Below are positions 15,269 to 26,672 of a DNA stretch of 64,000 nucleotides, one piece after another. Source of the stretch: an uncultured Burkholderiaceae bacterium (GTDB lineage Bacteria; Pseudomonadota; Gammaproteobacteria; Burkholderiales; Burkholderiaceae_B); assembly GCA_934525625.1 (NCBI GenBank), contig CAKSZL010000005.1, positions 62,001 to 126,000 on the forward strand. Reading direction: 5' to 3'. Under the pieces are notes generated by a model. That model ran no database searches, was not told the DNA's origin, and saw only the letters and a program-made list of their open reading frames with translations. How positions within the stretch are numbered: the stretch's first letter is position 1; each line of letters starts with the position of its first letter. Made by a program: the position numbers and the translations under genes.

Positions 15269-16207
15269 TTATCTCGAACTGCCTTCGTTCTTGGCCAGGC
15301 GCATCAACAGCACCTTCGAGAACGCCAGCACCACTGTGGTGATCAGGAACAGGATCAGGCCCAGTTCGAGCAGCGCCGCCTTCTGGATGCCGCCGGCCTC
15401 GTTGAACTCGTTGGCCAGGGCCGACGCGATGGAGTTGGAAGGCGCGAAGATGGACTGGGGCAGGTTGAAGGCGTTGCCGATCACGAAGGTGACGGCCATG
15501 GTTTCACCCAGCGCGCGCCCCAGGCCCAGCATGATGCCGCCGATGACGCCGTTCTTGGTGAACGGTAGCACCACCCGCCACATGACTTCCCAGGTCGTGC
15601 CGCCCAGCCCGTACGCGGACTCCTTCAGCAGCGGCGGCACCAGTTCGAAGACGTCGCGCATGACGGCGGTGATGAAGGGGATGACCATGATGGCCAGGAT
15701 CAGGCCGGCGGTGAACACGCCGATGCCGAACGGCGGGCCGGCGAACACCTGGTTCAGCACCGGCACGTTGGCGAACAGGCTAATGAGGTGGGGTTGAATA
15801 TATTGCTGGAACAGCGGCACGAAGACGAACAGGCCCCACATGCCGTAGATGATGGAGGGAATCGCCGCCAGCATTTCGATGGCCGTGCCCAGGGGCCGGC
15901 GCAGCCAGGTGGGCGACAGTTCCGTCAGGAACATTGCGATGCCGAAGGAGATGGGCACCGCGATTACCAGGGCGATGAGCGAGGACAGCACGGTGCCGAC
16001 GATGGGCACCAGGGCGCCGTATTCGTTGCGCACCGGATCCCACTCGTTCGTCCACAGGAAGGACCAGCCATGGGCGCTGATAGACTCGCGGCTGCCGTAG
16101 AGCAGCGACGCCATGATGGCCGCCAGCAGGATGAAGACCAGGAAAGCGAACGACCGCGTCAGGTTCTTGAACGCAACGTCCATCCAGACACTTTGGTTTT
16201 GTTTCAT
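15269..16207 (-). CDS. pstC: phosphate ABC transporter permease PstC
   Basis: The 312-residue inner-membrane permease pairs with PstA. It has a first helix near residues 18-38, the family block [14 protein letters not shown], and the EAA-type coupling loop [21 protein letters not shown], then the [18 protein letters not shown] segment diagnostic of PstC. I chose the ATG at 16207 (MKQNQSVW) over a longer frame because the extra 33 residues have no family character and would extend towards the pstS terminator region. It is 141 bases downstream of pstS. Confidence 0.95.
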   Translation of the reverse strand: MKQNQSVWMDVAFKNLTRSFAFLVFILLAAIMASLLYGSRESISAHGWSFLWTNEWDPVRNEYGALVPIVGTVLSSLIALVIAVPISFGIAMFLTELSPTWLRRPLGTAIEMLAAIPSIIYGMWGLFVFVPLFQQYIQPHLISLFANVPVLNQVFAGPPFGIGVFTAGLILAIMVIPFITAVMRDVFELVPPLLKESAYGLGGTTWEVMWRVVLPFTKNGVIGGIMLGLGRALGETMAVTFVIGNAFNLPQSIFAPSNSIASALANEFNEAGGIQKAALLELGLILFLITTVVLAFSKVLLMRLAKNEGSSR

Positions 16208-16348
16208 GACCGCTCTTAGAGATTGACTGGTGCTGCCCGGATGGCAGTTGCCCGTATTGTAAAAGGCCCGGGCCGCCCGTCCTGGAACCCGTCCGGGGCA
16301 CGGCAAACGCCGCGCCCCGGGAACGGTTCAGCCTAGCCGGAGAGACGA

Positions 16349-17392
16349 TTACTGCCACACCACGGCGCCGTCGGCCGTCTTGATTTCGCTCTTCCAGGCG
16401 TCCTGCACTTGCTGGACGACCGTTTCGGGCATGGGTACGTAGTCGAGTTCGGCGGCCATCTTGGCGCCGTTCTTGAAGGCCCAGTCGAAGAAGCTCAGCA
16501 CGGCCTTGCCGTTTTCGGGCTTGGCCTGGGACTTGTGCACCAGGATGAACGAAGCCGCCGTCACGGGCCAGGATTCGTCGCCGGGCTCGTTGGTCAGCAC
16601 CACGCCCATGCCAGGGGCGCTCTTCCAGTCGGCGTTGGCGGCCGCGGCGGCGAACGCTTCCTGCGAGGGCTGCACGAACTTGCCGGCCTGGTTCTGCAAC
16701 TGCGTCCAGGACAGGTTGTTCTGCTTGGCGTAGGCGTATTCCACGTAGCCCACCGAGTTCTTCAGTTGGCGCACGTAGGCGGCCACGCCGTCGTTGCCCT
16801 TGCCGCCCTGGCCGGTGGGCCACTTGACGGCCTTGCCCTCGCCGACTTTTTCTTTCCAGTCGGGGGAAACCTTGGACAGGTAGTTGGTCCAGCCGAAGGT
16901 GGTGCCCGAGCCGTCCGAACGGTGCACGACGATGATGTCGGCGGCGGGCAGCTTCAGGTCGGGGTTGAGCTGGGCGATGGCCGGGTCGTTCCACTTCTTG
17001 ACCTTGCCCAGGAAGATGTCGGCCAGCACGGCGCCGGACAGCTTGAGTTCGCCGGGCTTGATGCCGTCAACGTTGACCACGGGCACGGTGCCGCCGATGA
17101 TGGCGGGGAACTGCAGCAGCTTGTGCTCTTCCAGGTCGGCGGGCTTCATGGGGTCGTCGGAGGCGCCGAAATCGACCGTCTTGGCGATGATCTGCTGCTG
17201 GCCGCCGCCGGAGCCGATGGACTGGTAATTGACGCGGTTGCCCGTTTCCTGATGGTATTGGGCCGCCCACTTGGCATAGATGGGATACGGGAAGGAAGCG
17301 CCGGCGCCGGTGATGTCGGCGGCTTGGGCCGACAGAGCGGCCGTACCCAGCGCCAGACCCAGGGAAACTCGCAAAATGGCACGTTTGAACAT
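16349..17392 (-). CDS. pstS: periplasmic phosphate-binding protein PstS
   Basis: The 347-residue protein binds inorganic phosphate in the periplasm and delivers it to PstCA. The start at 17392 (MFKRAILR) has an AGAGGA Shine-Dalgarno, and the first 24 residues form a signal peptide ending ALSAQA. Phosphate-binding motifs are visible: GAGASFPYPIYAKW, SIGSGGGQQQ, GASDDPMK and VHRSDGSGTTFGWTNYL. It is the first gene of pstSCAB. A Pho box and matching -10 lie 60-90 bases upstream, so expression should rise in phosphate starvation through PhoB. Confidence 0.97.
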   Translation of the reverse strand: MFKRAILRVSLGLALGTAALSAQAADITGAGASFPYPIYAKWAAQYHQETGNRVNYQSIGSGGGQQQIIAKTVDFGASDDPMKPADLEEHKLLQFPAIIGGTVPVVNVDGIKPGELKLSGAVLADIFLGKVKKWNDPAIAQLNPDLKLPAADIIVVHRSDGSGTTFGWTNYLSKVSPDWKEKVGEGKAVKWPTGQGGKGNDGVAAYVRQLKNSVGYVEYAYAKQNNLSWTQLQNQAGKFVQPSQEAFAAAAANADWKSAPGMGVVLTNEPGDESWPVTAASFILVHKSQAKPENGKAVLSFFDWAFKNGAKMAAELDYVPMPETVVQQVQDAWKSEIKTADGAVVWQ

Positions 17393-17449
17393 CAGGTCAT
17401 CCTCTTGATGATTGGACAAATCAGGCATGCATCCGCCTGCACGAACCGA

Positions 17450-17483
17450 ATGTTAGACACCCAATATGACATGTTCGTGACAC
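17450..17483 (-). promoter_or_regulatory. Pho box and -10 element of the pst operon
   Basis: On the minus strand the 18-mer GTGTCACGAACATGTCAT (17466-17483) contains two TGTCA half-sites 11 bases apart, the hallmark of a PhoB-binding Pho box. TAACAT (17450-17455) follows after ten bases, matching the Pho-promoter layout in which the box replaces the -35 element. It lies 58-91 bases before the pstS ATG. Confidence 0.8.
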
Positions 17484-17561
17484 TCGACCCTGTTTTTTGT
17501 CACAGTGCTCCTGCACGGCAAGGCGAAGCAAGGCCGTTATCGCCCGCGCTTGGCCGGCGCA

Positions 17562-19631
17562 TCAGCCTTTCATCAGCGTGGCTTGCATATTGCAGGGCTC
17601 GCCCCGCCCCTTGACCTTGGCGTAGCTGCCGTCGCCCAGCCCGCGCCAGGCCAGCTGGTTGTCGCGCAGGGCGAGCAAGAAGGCTTCGCGTATGACGCGT
17701 TTCTTCAGTTGGGCATCGAGTATGGGGAAACCCAGCTCGACGCGGCGGAAGAAGTTGCGGTCCATCCAGTCGGCCGAGGAAAGATAGACTTTTTCCTCGC
17801 CCTGGGCGTAGAAGTAGAACACCCGGGAATGTTCGAGAAAACGCCCCACGATGGAACGCAGGCGGATGTTGCTGGACAGCCCCTGCACTCCCGGCCGCAG
17901 CGCGCAGGCCCCGCGCACAACCAGGTCGATGCGCACCCCCGCCCGGCTGGCGATGTACAGCTCGTGGATGATGGTGGGTTCCAGCAGCGAATTCATCTTT
18001 GCCATGATGCGCGCCTTCTTGCCCGCGCGGGCCTGCTCGGCCTCGGCGCGTATCATCGCCACCATGGAGTCGTGCAGCGTGAACGGCGACTGCAGCAGCA
18101 GCTTCAGCGGGCGGCGCGCGCCCAGGCCGGTCAGCAGCGAAAACACCTTGTCCATGTCCTCGCACATGACGCGATTGGCCGTCAGCAGGCCGAAATCGGT
18201 GTACAGGCGCGCCGTGCGCGGGTGGTAGTTGCCCGTGCCCAAGTGCCCGTAGCGGCGGATCTTGCCTTTTTCGCGGCGCAGCACCAGCGCCATCTTGGCG
18301 TGCGTCTTGTGCCCCACCACCCCATAGCTGACGTGGGCGCCCACTTCTTCCAGCTTGGCGGCCCAATTGATGTTGGTCTGCTCGTCGAATCGCGCCATCA
18401 GTTCGACGATGACGGTAACCTCTTTGCCGGCGCGCGCGGCCGCCAGCAGCAGGTTCATCAGCTTGGAGTCTTCGCCGGTGCGGTAAATGGTCTGCTTGAT
18501 GGCGACTACGTCCGGGTCGGCGGCGGCCGCCGTCAGAAAGCTGAGCACCGGGTCGAAGGCCTGATAGGGATGATGCAGCAGGTGGTCTTTTTCGGCAATG
18601 GCGGCGAACAGCTCGGCCGGGCTGCCGCCGAGCGCGTCGAACGGCGCCGGCATGCGCGGCACGTAGGCGGGAAACAGCAGGTCGGGCCGCTCGATGTCGT
18701 TGCACAAATGCATCAGCCGCGACAGATTGGCCGGCCCTTCCACGCGGTAAGTGTCTTCGGGCGCCAGCGAAAACTCCTTTTGCAGGTACTGGGCCAGCGC
18801 TTCGGTAATGTCGGCGTCCACCTCCAGCCTGACCGCCGCCCCGAAATTGCGCTGCGTCAGTTCGCCCTGCAGCGCCTGGCGCAAATTGGTGATTTCTTCC
18901 TCGTCCACGTACAGGTCGCTATTGCGCGTGACGCGCCACTGGTAGCAGCCGCGCACCTCCATGCCGGGAAACAGTTCGCCGACGAAGCGGCGGATGAGCG
19001 TGGTCAGCAGCACGTAGCCATGCGCCACGCCGGAGACGTCTTCGGGCAAGCGCATGACGCGCGGCAGCGCGCGCGGCGCCTGCACGACGGCGATGGACGA
19101 GCGCCGCCCGAAGGCGTCCTGCCCCGTCAGCGAAACGATGAAATTCAGGCTCTTGTTGTAGACCCGCGGAAACGGATGCGCCGGGTCCAGCCCGATGGGC
19201 GTCAGCATGGGCATGATTTCGCTGGCGAACACCGAGGCCGCCCAACCCAGCTGGGCGTCGTCCATGGTGAATTCGTCGTACAACACGATGCCTTCGGCGC
19301 GCAGCGCCGGCAGCAGCACGTCGTTGAGCAAGGCATGCTGGCGCTCGACCAGTTCGTGGATGGAGGCCTGCAATAGCTCGAACACCTGCGCGGGCGTAAA
19401 GCCGTCGCTGCCCATGACGTGCGGCTGGCGCGCCAACTGCTCTTTCAGGCTGGCGATGCGTATCTCGAAGAACTCGTCCAGATTGGAATTGACGATGCAC
19501 AGGTAGCGCAGGCGCTCCAGCAAAGGCGTCTCAGCCTGCTCGGCCATGAACAGGACACGCTCATTGAACTTGAGCAGGGAAAGTTCCCGATTGATCAGCA
19601 AGGGGGTGTCCGGCGGCAATACCTGGGGCAT
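17562..19631 (-). CDS. ppk: polyphosphate kinase 1
   Basis: The 689-residue enzyme polymerises the gamma-phosphate of ATP into inorganic polyphosphate. N-terminal LINRELSLLKFNERVL, the autophosphorylated His in GHKTHAKMALV and the RRYGHLGTGNYHP segment are diagnostic of PPK1, and the length is standard. The gene is convergent with nothing: it is transcribed leftward towards pstS, whose Pho box begins about 80 bases past its stop, and is divergent from ppx. A weak Pho-box-like sequence at 19686-19703 may link it to phosphate limitation. Confidence 0.97.
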   Translation of the reverse strand: MPQVLPPDTPLLINRELSLLKFNERVLFMAEQAETPLLERLRYLCIVNSNLDEFFEIRIASLKEQLARQPHVMGSDGFTPAQVFELLQASIHELVERQHALLNDVLLPALRAEGIVLYDEFTMDDAQLGWAASVFASEIMPMLTPIGLDPAHPFPRVYNKSLNFIVSLTGQDAFGRRSSIAVVQAPRALPRVMRLPEDVSGVAHGYVLLTTLIRRFVGELFPGMEVRGCYQWRVTRNSDLYVDEEEITNLRQALQGELTQRNFGAAVRLEVDADITEALAQYLQKEFSLAPEDTYRVEGPANLSRLMHLCNDIERPDLLFPAYVPRMPAPFDALGGSPAELFAAIAEKDHLLHHPYQAFDPVLSFLTAAAADPDVVAIKQTIYRTGEDSKLMNLLLAAARAGKEVTVIVELMARFDEQTNINWAAKLEEVGAHVSYGVVGHKTHAKMALVLRREKGKIRRYGHLGTGNYHPRTARLYTDFGLLTANRVMCEDMDKVFSLLTGLGARRPLKLLLQSPFTLHDSMVAMIRAEAEQARAGKKARIMAKMNSLLEPTIIHELYIASRAGVRIDLVVRGACALRPGVQGLSSNIRLRSIVGRFLEHSRVFYFYAQGEEKVYLSSADWMDRNFFRRVELGFPILDAQLKKRVIREAFLLALRDNQLAWRGLGDGSYAKVKGRGEPCNMQATLMKG

Positions 19632-19685
19632 GGTGGAAAGCGGAAAAAAGCAAAAAATAAGAAAACCGACTTTTACTACTGTTTT

Positions 19686-19703
19686 ATTTCAATATCATGA
19701 CAT
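19686..19703 (-). promoter_or_regulatory. weak candidate Pho box upstream of ppk
   Basis: The minus-strand 18-mer ATGTCATGATATTGAAAT has one perfect TGTCAT half-site and a poor second (TGAAA) at 11-base spacing, 55-72 bases upstream of the ppk start. Plausible by position next to a pst operon, but weak on sequence. Confidence 0.3.
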
Positions 19704-19815
19704 TACGGCTTGTTTCCCACAACAGAAGCGGGCGTGCAACGACGCCGGGCAAGCGCCCAGCACGCGGCAAATCAGCCTTTATAATCCGGCACAGACCACC
19801 TGAGCGCCACGCCAC

Positions 19816-21348
19816 ATGGATTATCTACTCGCCGCCGTCGACCTGGGTTCCAACAGCTTTCGCCTGACCATCGCCCGGGTCGTGCAACACAATGGGCACG
19901 CCCAGATCTATGCCGTGGACCGGCTCAAGGACGCCGTCCAGCTTGCCGCGGGCCTGACGCCGCAAAAGACGCTGGACGAAGCCTCGGTCGAACGCGCCAT
20001 CGCCGTGCTCAAGCGCTACGGCGAACGCCTGCAAGGTTTCAAGCCCAGCCGGGTGCGGGCCGTGGCCACCAACACCTTTCGCGTGGCGCGCGACACCGGC
20101 CCCATCCTGGCGCGCGCCGAAGCCGCGCTGGGCTTTCCCATCGAGGTCATCTCGGGCCAGGAAGAAGCCCGCCTGATCTACGCGGGCGTCAGCAGCGAAC
20201 TACCGCCCTCCAGCAACCAGCGCCTGGTCATCGACATCGGCGGCGGCTCCACCGAAGTCATCTTGGGCCAAAGCTACCAGCCCGGCCACCTGGCATCGCT
20301 GAACATGGGCTGCGTCAGCTACACCAAGCAATTCTTCCCCGACGGACACATCACCGCGCAACGCATGGGCAAAGCCCGCCTGGCGGCGCGGCGTGAACTG
20401 AAAAGCATCTCCGAAACCTACCGGCACGCCGGCTGGGAGCAAGCCTACGGCTCGTCGGGCACGGCCAAAGGCCTGCTGGCGATACTCACCCAAGGCGGCA
20501 TGTCGGCCAAAGGCATCACTCTGGACGGCATGGAAGCCCTGCAACAGCGGCTCATCGAGGACGGCTGCGTCGTCATGGACCACCTGCCCGGCATCAAGCC
20601 GGCGCGGGCCACCGTACTCTCGGGCGGCCTGGCCATCATGATGGCCGCTTTCGAGGAATTGAAGATAGACGTCATGCTGCCCGGCGAAGGCGCCCTGCGC
20701 GCCGGCGTGCTGTACGACCTGCTGGGCCGGCGCTCGGAACACGACAAGCGCGAAGAAACCGTGCAACTGATGCCGCGCCGCTACAAGATAGACGCCGAGC
20801 AGGCCGAGCGCGTGCACCGCATCGCCATGCAGCTGTTTCAATCGTTGGCCCTGGAAGACGAAGACGCCGGCGAAATGGCCCGTGCCCTGAGCTGGGCCGC
20901 GCGCCTGCACGAAGTCGGCATGTCCATCACCAGCACCAACTACCACCAGCACAGCGCCTATATTCTGGGCCACGCCGACATGCCGGGCTTTTCCAACGAC
21001 GACCAGAACCTGTTGGCCTGGCTCGTCAACGGCCACCAGGGCAAAGTGTCCCGCATGGGCAGCCTGCGCCCCGAACCCACGCACGCCCAATGGATGGCCC
21101 TGCTGTGCCTGCGCCTGGCCGTGCTGCTGTGCCGCCGCGAGCAGCCCGAGGCCCTGCCCCTGCAGTTGCGCCGCGACAACGGCATGCTGAACATCGTGGC
21201 CGACGCCAACTGGCTCGACACCCACGCGCTATCCGACTACTCCTTGCGCACCGAGGTCAAGGAATGGCGCAAGGCCGACTTCAAGCTGGAATTGGTGGAA
21301 ACCCCCAGCGCCAAAACGCCAGTGCGCAAACGCCGCATCTTCTTTTAA
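19816..21348 (+). CDS. ppx: exopolyphosphatase (Ppx/GppA family)
   Basis: The 510-residue enzyme releases phosphate from polyphosphate ends. It has the actin/Hsp70-type phosphate motifs DLGSNSFRL near residue 9 and DIGGGSTEV near residue 140, followed by an HD-like C-terminal half (RLHEVGMSITSTNYHQHSAYIL). The length is that of Ppx rather than the shorter GppA-like forms. It is divergent from ppk across a 184-base gap, so synthesis and breakdown of polyphosphate are encoded side by side but transcribed apart. Confidence 0.92.
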   Translation: MDYLLAAVDLGSNSFRLTIARVVQHNGHAQIYAVDRLKDAVQLAAGLTPQKTLDEASVERAIAVLKRYGERLQGFKPSRVRAVATNTFRVARDTGPILARAEAALGFPIEVISGQEEARLIYAGVSSELPPSSNQRLVIDIGGGSTEVILGQSYQPGHLASLNMGCVSYTKQFFPDGHITAQRMGKARLAARRELKSISETYRHAGWEQAYGSSGTAKGLLAILTQGGMSAKGITLDGMEALQQRLIEDGCVVMDHLPGIKPARATVLSGGLAIMMAAFEELKIDVMLPGEGALRAGVLYDLLGRRSEHDKREETVQLMPRRYKIDAEQAERVHRIAMQLFQSLALEDEDAGEMARALSWAARLHEVGMSITSTNYHQHSAYILGHADMPGFSNDDQNLLAWLVNGHQGKVSRMGSLRPEPTHAQWMALLCLRLAVLLCRREQPEALPLQLRRDNGMLNIVADANWLDTHALSDYSLRTEVKEWRKADFKLELVETPSAKTPVRKRRIFF

Positions 21349-21374
21349 CCCCCCCAACTCAAGCCCATGCCTAG

Positions 21375-21498
21375 CCCGCGGTCGTGTAGCACCGCCCAGG
21401 CACGTTGGAGCGAGGGCAGCCCGCGCAGCGGGCCGAGACCACGTGCTGGAGTGGTCGAGCCGAGTGACCGGGCCTGGGCGGTGCTACACGATTGCGGG
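21375..21498. repeat. large inverted repeat with nested hairpins between ppx and olsB
   Basis: A 27-base arm at 21375-21401 pairs with 21472-21498, differing only at two adjacent positions that can form G-U pairs. The 70-base interior has further stems (GCCCGC/GCGGGC and ACCAC/GTGGT), giving a branched, cloverleaf-like fold. It lies in the 193-base gap between convergent ppx and the acyltransferase gene. It could be a bidirectional terminator, a dispersed extragenic repeat or a structured RNA. No T-run is adjacent. Confidence 0.75.
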
Positions 21499-21541
21499 CG
21501 GGTTAGCACTCAACCGCTTATACACACCCGCACACCCCGTC

Positions 21542-22327
21542 TCAATCCAACCCGAAATGGCGCCGGTAGCGCGGCTCCACCTGCTGGATATCGAGCAGCA
21601 CCGGAAAATCGGCCGTGTTGAAATCGGGGTCCCAGGCCGGCTCGCCGCAGATGGACGCGCCCAGCTTCAGATAGCCCTTGATGAGCGGCGGCACGCGCGC
21701 CGGCAATTCGCTGTCCAGGCGTTCGACCGGATAGCGATGGCGCGGCGTGACCATGGGCAGTGCGCCTTTGGCCTGGGCCATGCTTTTTTGCGCCGTGCGC
21801 CACACTTCGGCCGCAGTGACGCCGTCGTCGCGCAGGCTGACGCTGGCGCAGCCCAGCACGTAGCGGTAGCCGCCCTGCTGCATCAGGGCGGCAATGCCCG
21901 ACCACAGCAGCATGATGACCGAACCCTGGCGGTAATCCGGATGAATGCAGGAGCGCCCCACCTCGGCCAGTGTCGGGCGCAAGGCGTCGAGCGCGGAAAT
22001 GTCGAACTCGGATTCGGAATAGTAGCCGCCGGCCTTGATGGCGTTGGCCGGCGTCAACAGCCGGTAGGTGCCGACGATCTGCCCCGTGCCGAGCTCCTTG
22101 ACCATGAAGTGTTCGCACCAGGGGTCGAAGCGGTCGGCGTCCAGGCCGTCCACCGCGTCGGGAAACACAACGTTCATCTCTTTGGTGAAGATGTCGTATC
22201 TAAGGCGCTGGATGGCCTCGAGCTCGGCATTGGTGCGGGCCAAACCCAGCACCAATCCGGTATCACCCGCCTGGGCCCAAGAGGTGCTAACCCCGTCACG
22301 GGCCCTTACGCGTGCAAGCTCTAGCAT
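21542..22327 (-). CDS. OlsB-like L-ornithine N-acyltransferase (GNAT fold)
   Basis: The 261-residue protein matches the OlsB family, which transfers a 3-hydroxyacyl chain from acyl carrier protein to ornithine, the first step of ornithine-lipid synthesis. Supporting parts are AIQRLRYDIFTKEM, a GTYRLLTP strand, EVGRSCIHPDYRQGSVIMLLW and PPLIKGYLKLGASICGEPAWDPDFNTADF, the last being typical of this family and not of general GNATs. Ornithine lipids replace phospholipids in phosphate limitation, so its place next to pst-ppk-ppx fits. olsA is not seen here. Confidence 0.78.
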   Translation of the reverse strand: MLELARVRARDGVSTSWAQAGDTGLVLGLARTNAELEAIQRLRYDIFTKEMNVVFPDAVDGLDADRFDPWCEHFMVKELGTGQIVGTYRLLTPANAIKAGGYYSESEFDISALDALRPTLAEVGRSCIHPDYRQGSVIMLLWSGIAALMQQGGYRYVLGCASVSLRDDGVTAAEVWRTAQKSMAQAKGALPMVTPRHRYPVERLDSELPARVPPLIKGYLKLGASICGEPAWDPDFNTADFPVLLDIQQVEPRYRRHFGLD

Positions 22328-22392
22328 AGTTTTCGCTCCACTAATATGCTGCCATTATGCACTGTAATTGTTGCAGGTTTTTGATGCTTACG

Positions 22393-23736
22393 TTACCGCG
22401 TTGTCAAATCCACCGCAACCAATTCCCGCACACCCTGCTCGGCCATCGCGGCGTCTTCGGCCTCTACCATCAGGCGCAGCTTGGGTTCGGTACCCGAGGC
22501 GCGTATCAGCACCCTGCCCTTGCCCGCCAGGCGCGACTCGACCTGCCGCACGGCGGCCTGCAAGCCGGCGTGGTTCTGCCAATCCGTTCCCGGCGTCAGC
22601 GGCACGTTGACCATCTCCTGAGGATACATGTGCAAGTCGCGCATCTGCTCGGCCAGCGTCAGGCCGCTGCGGCGCAGGCCGGTAAGCACCTGCAGGGCGG
22701 CGATGACGCCGTCGCCGGTGCTGTGGCAATCCAGACACAACAGGTGGCCCGAACTCTCGCCGCCCAGCAGCCAGCCGTGCTTGAGCAAGGCTTCCAGCAC
22801 GTAGCGGTCGCCCACCTTGGCGCGTTCGAAGGCGATGCCCAGGTCGTTCATGCGCCGCTCGAAACCGAAATTGGTCATCAGCGTACCCACTACGCCGGCC
22901 ACGGGCGTGACTTGGTGGCGCTGCAGGACGATGGCGTAAAGCAGCTCGTCGCCGTTGTAGACGCGGCCATCCGCGTCGACCATGATGAGCCGGTCGGCGT
23001 CGCCGTCCAGGGCGATGCCCACGTCCGCGTCCAGTTCCCGCACCCGTTGCGCCAGGCCTTCGGGGTGCAGCGCGCCGACGTTTTCGTTGATGTTCATGCC
23101 ATCGGGCTTGCAGCCGATTTCATGGACTTCGGCGCCCAGTTCGCGGAACACGTGCGGGGCCACCTGATAGGCGGCGCCATGCGCGGCGTCCACGACGATC
23201 TTCATGTCGGACAGATCCAGCTCGTTGGGAAAGGTGCTTTTGCAAAACTCGATGTAGCGCCCGGCCGCGTCGCTGACGCGCCGCGCCCGGCCCAGGGCCT
23301 CGGAGGACACGCAGCCCAGCGGGGCTTCCAGCGCGGCCTCGATTTCGCTTTCGACTTCGTCGGGCAGCTTCATGCCCTCGGCCGAGAAGAACTTGATGCC
23401 GTTGTCGTAATAAGGATTGTGCGAAGCGCTGATGACGATGCCCGCCGACAGGCGGAAAGCGCGCGTCAGATAGGCCACCGCGGGCGTGGGAATCGGCCCG
23501 GCCAGCAGCACGTCCACGCCGGCCGCCGACAGGCCGGCCTCCAGCGCCGATTCGAGCATGTAGCCCGACAGCCGCGTGTCTTTGCCTATGAGCACCGCCG
23601 GCCGGCCTTTGCCGGGATGGCGCTGCGACAGCACGCGCCCCGCCGCATAGCCCAGCCTTAACGCAAACTCGGGATTGATGACGGCGCCGCCGACCTCTCC
23701 GCGGACGCCGTCCGTACCAAAATACTTGCGTGTCAT
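22393..23736 (-). CDS. glmM: phosphoglucosamine mutase
   Basis: The 447-residue enzyme converts glucosamine-6-phosphate to glucosamine-1-phosphate for UDP-GlcNAc, feeding peptidoglycan and lipopolysaccharide. Visible are the N-terminal [10 protein letters not shown], the phosphoserine loop [16 protein letters not shown] near residue 105, the metal site DGDADR near residue 245, and the phosphate-binding [10 protein letters not shown] near the C-terminus. Its ATG overlaps the folP stop by four bases, so the two are coupled, in the common ftsH-folP-glmM order. Confidence 0.97.
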   Translation of the reverse strand: MTRKYFGTDGVRGEVGGAVINPEFALRLGYAAGRVLSQRHPGKGRPAVLIGKDTRLSGYMLESALEAGLSAAGVDVLLAGPIPTPAVAYLTRAFRLSAGIVISASHNPYYDNGIKFFSAEGMKLPDEVESEIEAALEAPLGCVSSEALGRARRVSDAAGRYIEFCKSTFPNELDLSDMKIVVDAAHGAAYQVAPHVFRELGAEVHEIGCKPDGMNINENVGALHPEGLAQRVRELDADVGIALDGDADRLIMVDADGRVYNGDELLYAIVLQRHQVTPVAGVVGTLMTNFGFERRMNDLGIAFERAKVGDRYVLEALLKHGWLLGGESSGHLLCLDCHSTGDGVIAALQVLTGLRRSGLTLAEQMRDLHMYPQEMVNVPLTPGTDWQNHAGLQAAVRQVESRLAGKGRVLIRASGTEPKLRLMVEAEDAAMAEQGVRELVAVDLTTR

Positions 23737-24572
23737 GCACTTACTCCATGTTTTATCGCCCGCCAGACGGCGATGGCGTCCCGGGTCGCCGCCACGTCGT
23801 GCACACGCACGATGGCGGCCCCGGCATCGATGCCGGCCAGGGCGCCAGCCAGACTGCCGGCCAGGCGGTCCTGGGGCGCGCGCCCGGTGACGTGGCCGAT
23901 CATGCTCTTGCGGGAAACACCCACTAGCCAGGGATAATCGTCGAAGAACAGTTCGGGCAGACGCCCGAGCAAAGTGTAATTATGAACCGCCGTCTTGCCA
24001 AAGCCGAAGCCGGGATCCTGCACGATGCGCGCCGGTGCCACGCCCGCGAGCAGCAGGCGCCCGGTACGCTCGCGCAGAAACTCGCGCACCTCGGCCACGA
24101 CGTCGTCGTAATGCGGCGACTGCTGCATGGTGCGCGGTTCGCCCTTCATGTGCATGACGCACAGGGCGCAGCGCGCGCCGGCCACGGCCTGGATGGAAGC
24201 CTCGTCGCCAAAGCCGGCGATGTCGTTGATCATATCTACGTCCAGCGCCAGCACGCCGCGCATCACTTCGGGCTTGCAGGTGTCCACGGACAAAGGAACG
24301 CCGGTGTCGCGCAATGCTTCGAGCACCGGCAGCAGGCGTGCGAGTTCGGCTCGGGCATCGACCGCCTCGGCGCCGGGGCGCGTGGATTCGCCGCCGATGT
24401 CGAGGATGTCCACGCCCTCGTCCATCAGTTGCCGCGCACGCGCCAGCGCCTGATCAACCCCGGCATAACGGCCGCCATCAGAAAAAGAATCGGGTGTGAC
24501 ATTGAGCACACCCATGATGAGCGGCCTGTCGAGCGCAAGCTCGAACCGGCCGCATTGCAGTGTTCGCGTCAT
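23733..24572 (-). CDS. folP: dihydropteroate synthase
   Basis: The 279-residue enzyme joins p-aminobenzoate to the pterin precursor in folate synthesis and is the sulfonamide target. Diagnostic segments are [35 protein letters not shown]-like [18 protein letters not shown] and the C-terminal RVHDVAA. I chose the ATG at 24572 (MTRTLQC), 13 bases after the ftsH stop; the longer frame would overlap ftsH. It is in the ftsH-folP-glmM run with four-base overlap to glmM. Confidence 0.96.
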   Translation of the reverse strand: MTRTLQCGRFELALDRPLIMGVLNVTPDSFSDGGRYAGVDQALARARQLMDEGVDILDIGGESTRPGAEAVDARAELARLLPVLEALRDTGVPLSVDTCKPEVMRGVLALDVDMINDIAGFGDEASIQAVAGARCALCVMHMKGEPRTMQQSPHYDDVVAEVREFLRERTGRLLLAGVAPARIVQDPGFGFGKTAVHNYTLLGRLPELFFDDYPWLVGVSRKSMIGHVTGRAPQDRLAGSLAGALAGIDAGAAIVRVHDVAATRDAIAVWRAIKHGVSA

Positions 24573-24585
24573 GCAAACCCGCGAA

Positions 24586-26499
<1,914 letters not shown>

Positions 26500-26672
26500 C
26501 CTCCTACGTATCTCGGATCCCGCCCGCCATCGCCCGCATCGATGACAAATCGGGTATTTTCCCTGATTCTACCCCGATCAGGAGCGGCTTGCGTCAGGCA
26601 AGGCGAAGCGCGGACACTACAGGCGGCACGGCGGGCGTAACCGGCGAGGCAATCGCTTGTCCGGGCAGGGAA

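Noticed and set aside
17505..19376. Plus-strand open frame of more than 600 codons antisense to ppk
   Set aside because: It is a shadow of the GC-rich ppk gene, with biased His, Gln and Gly content and no domain.
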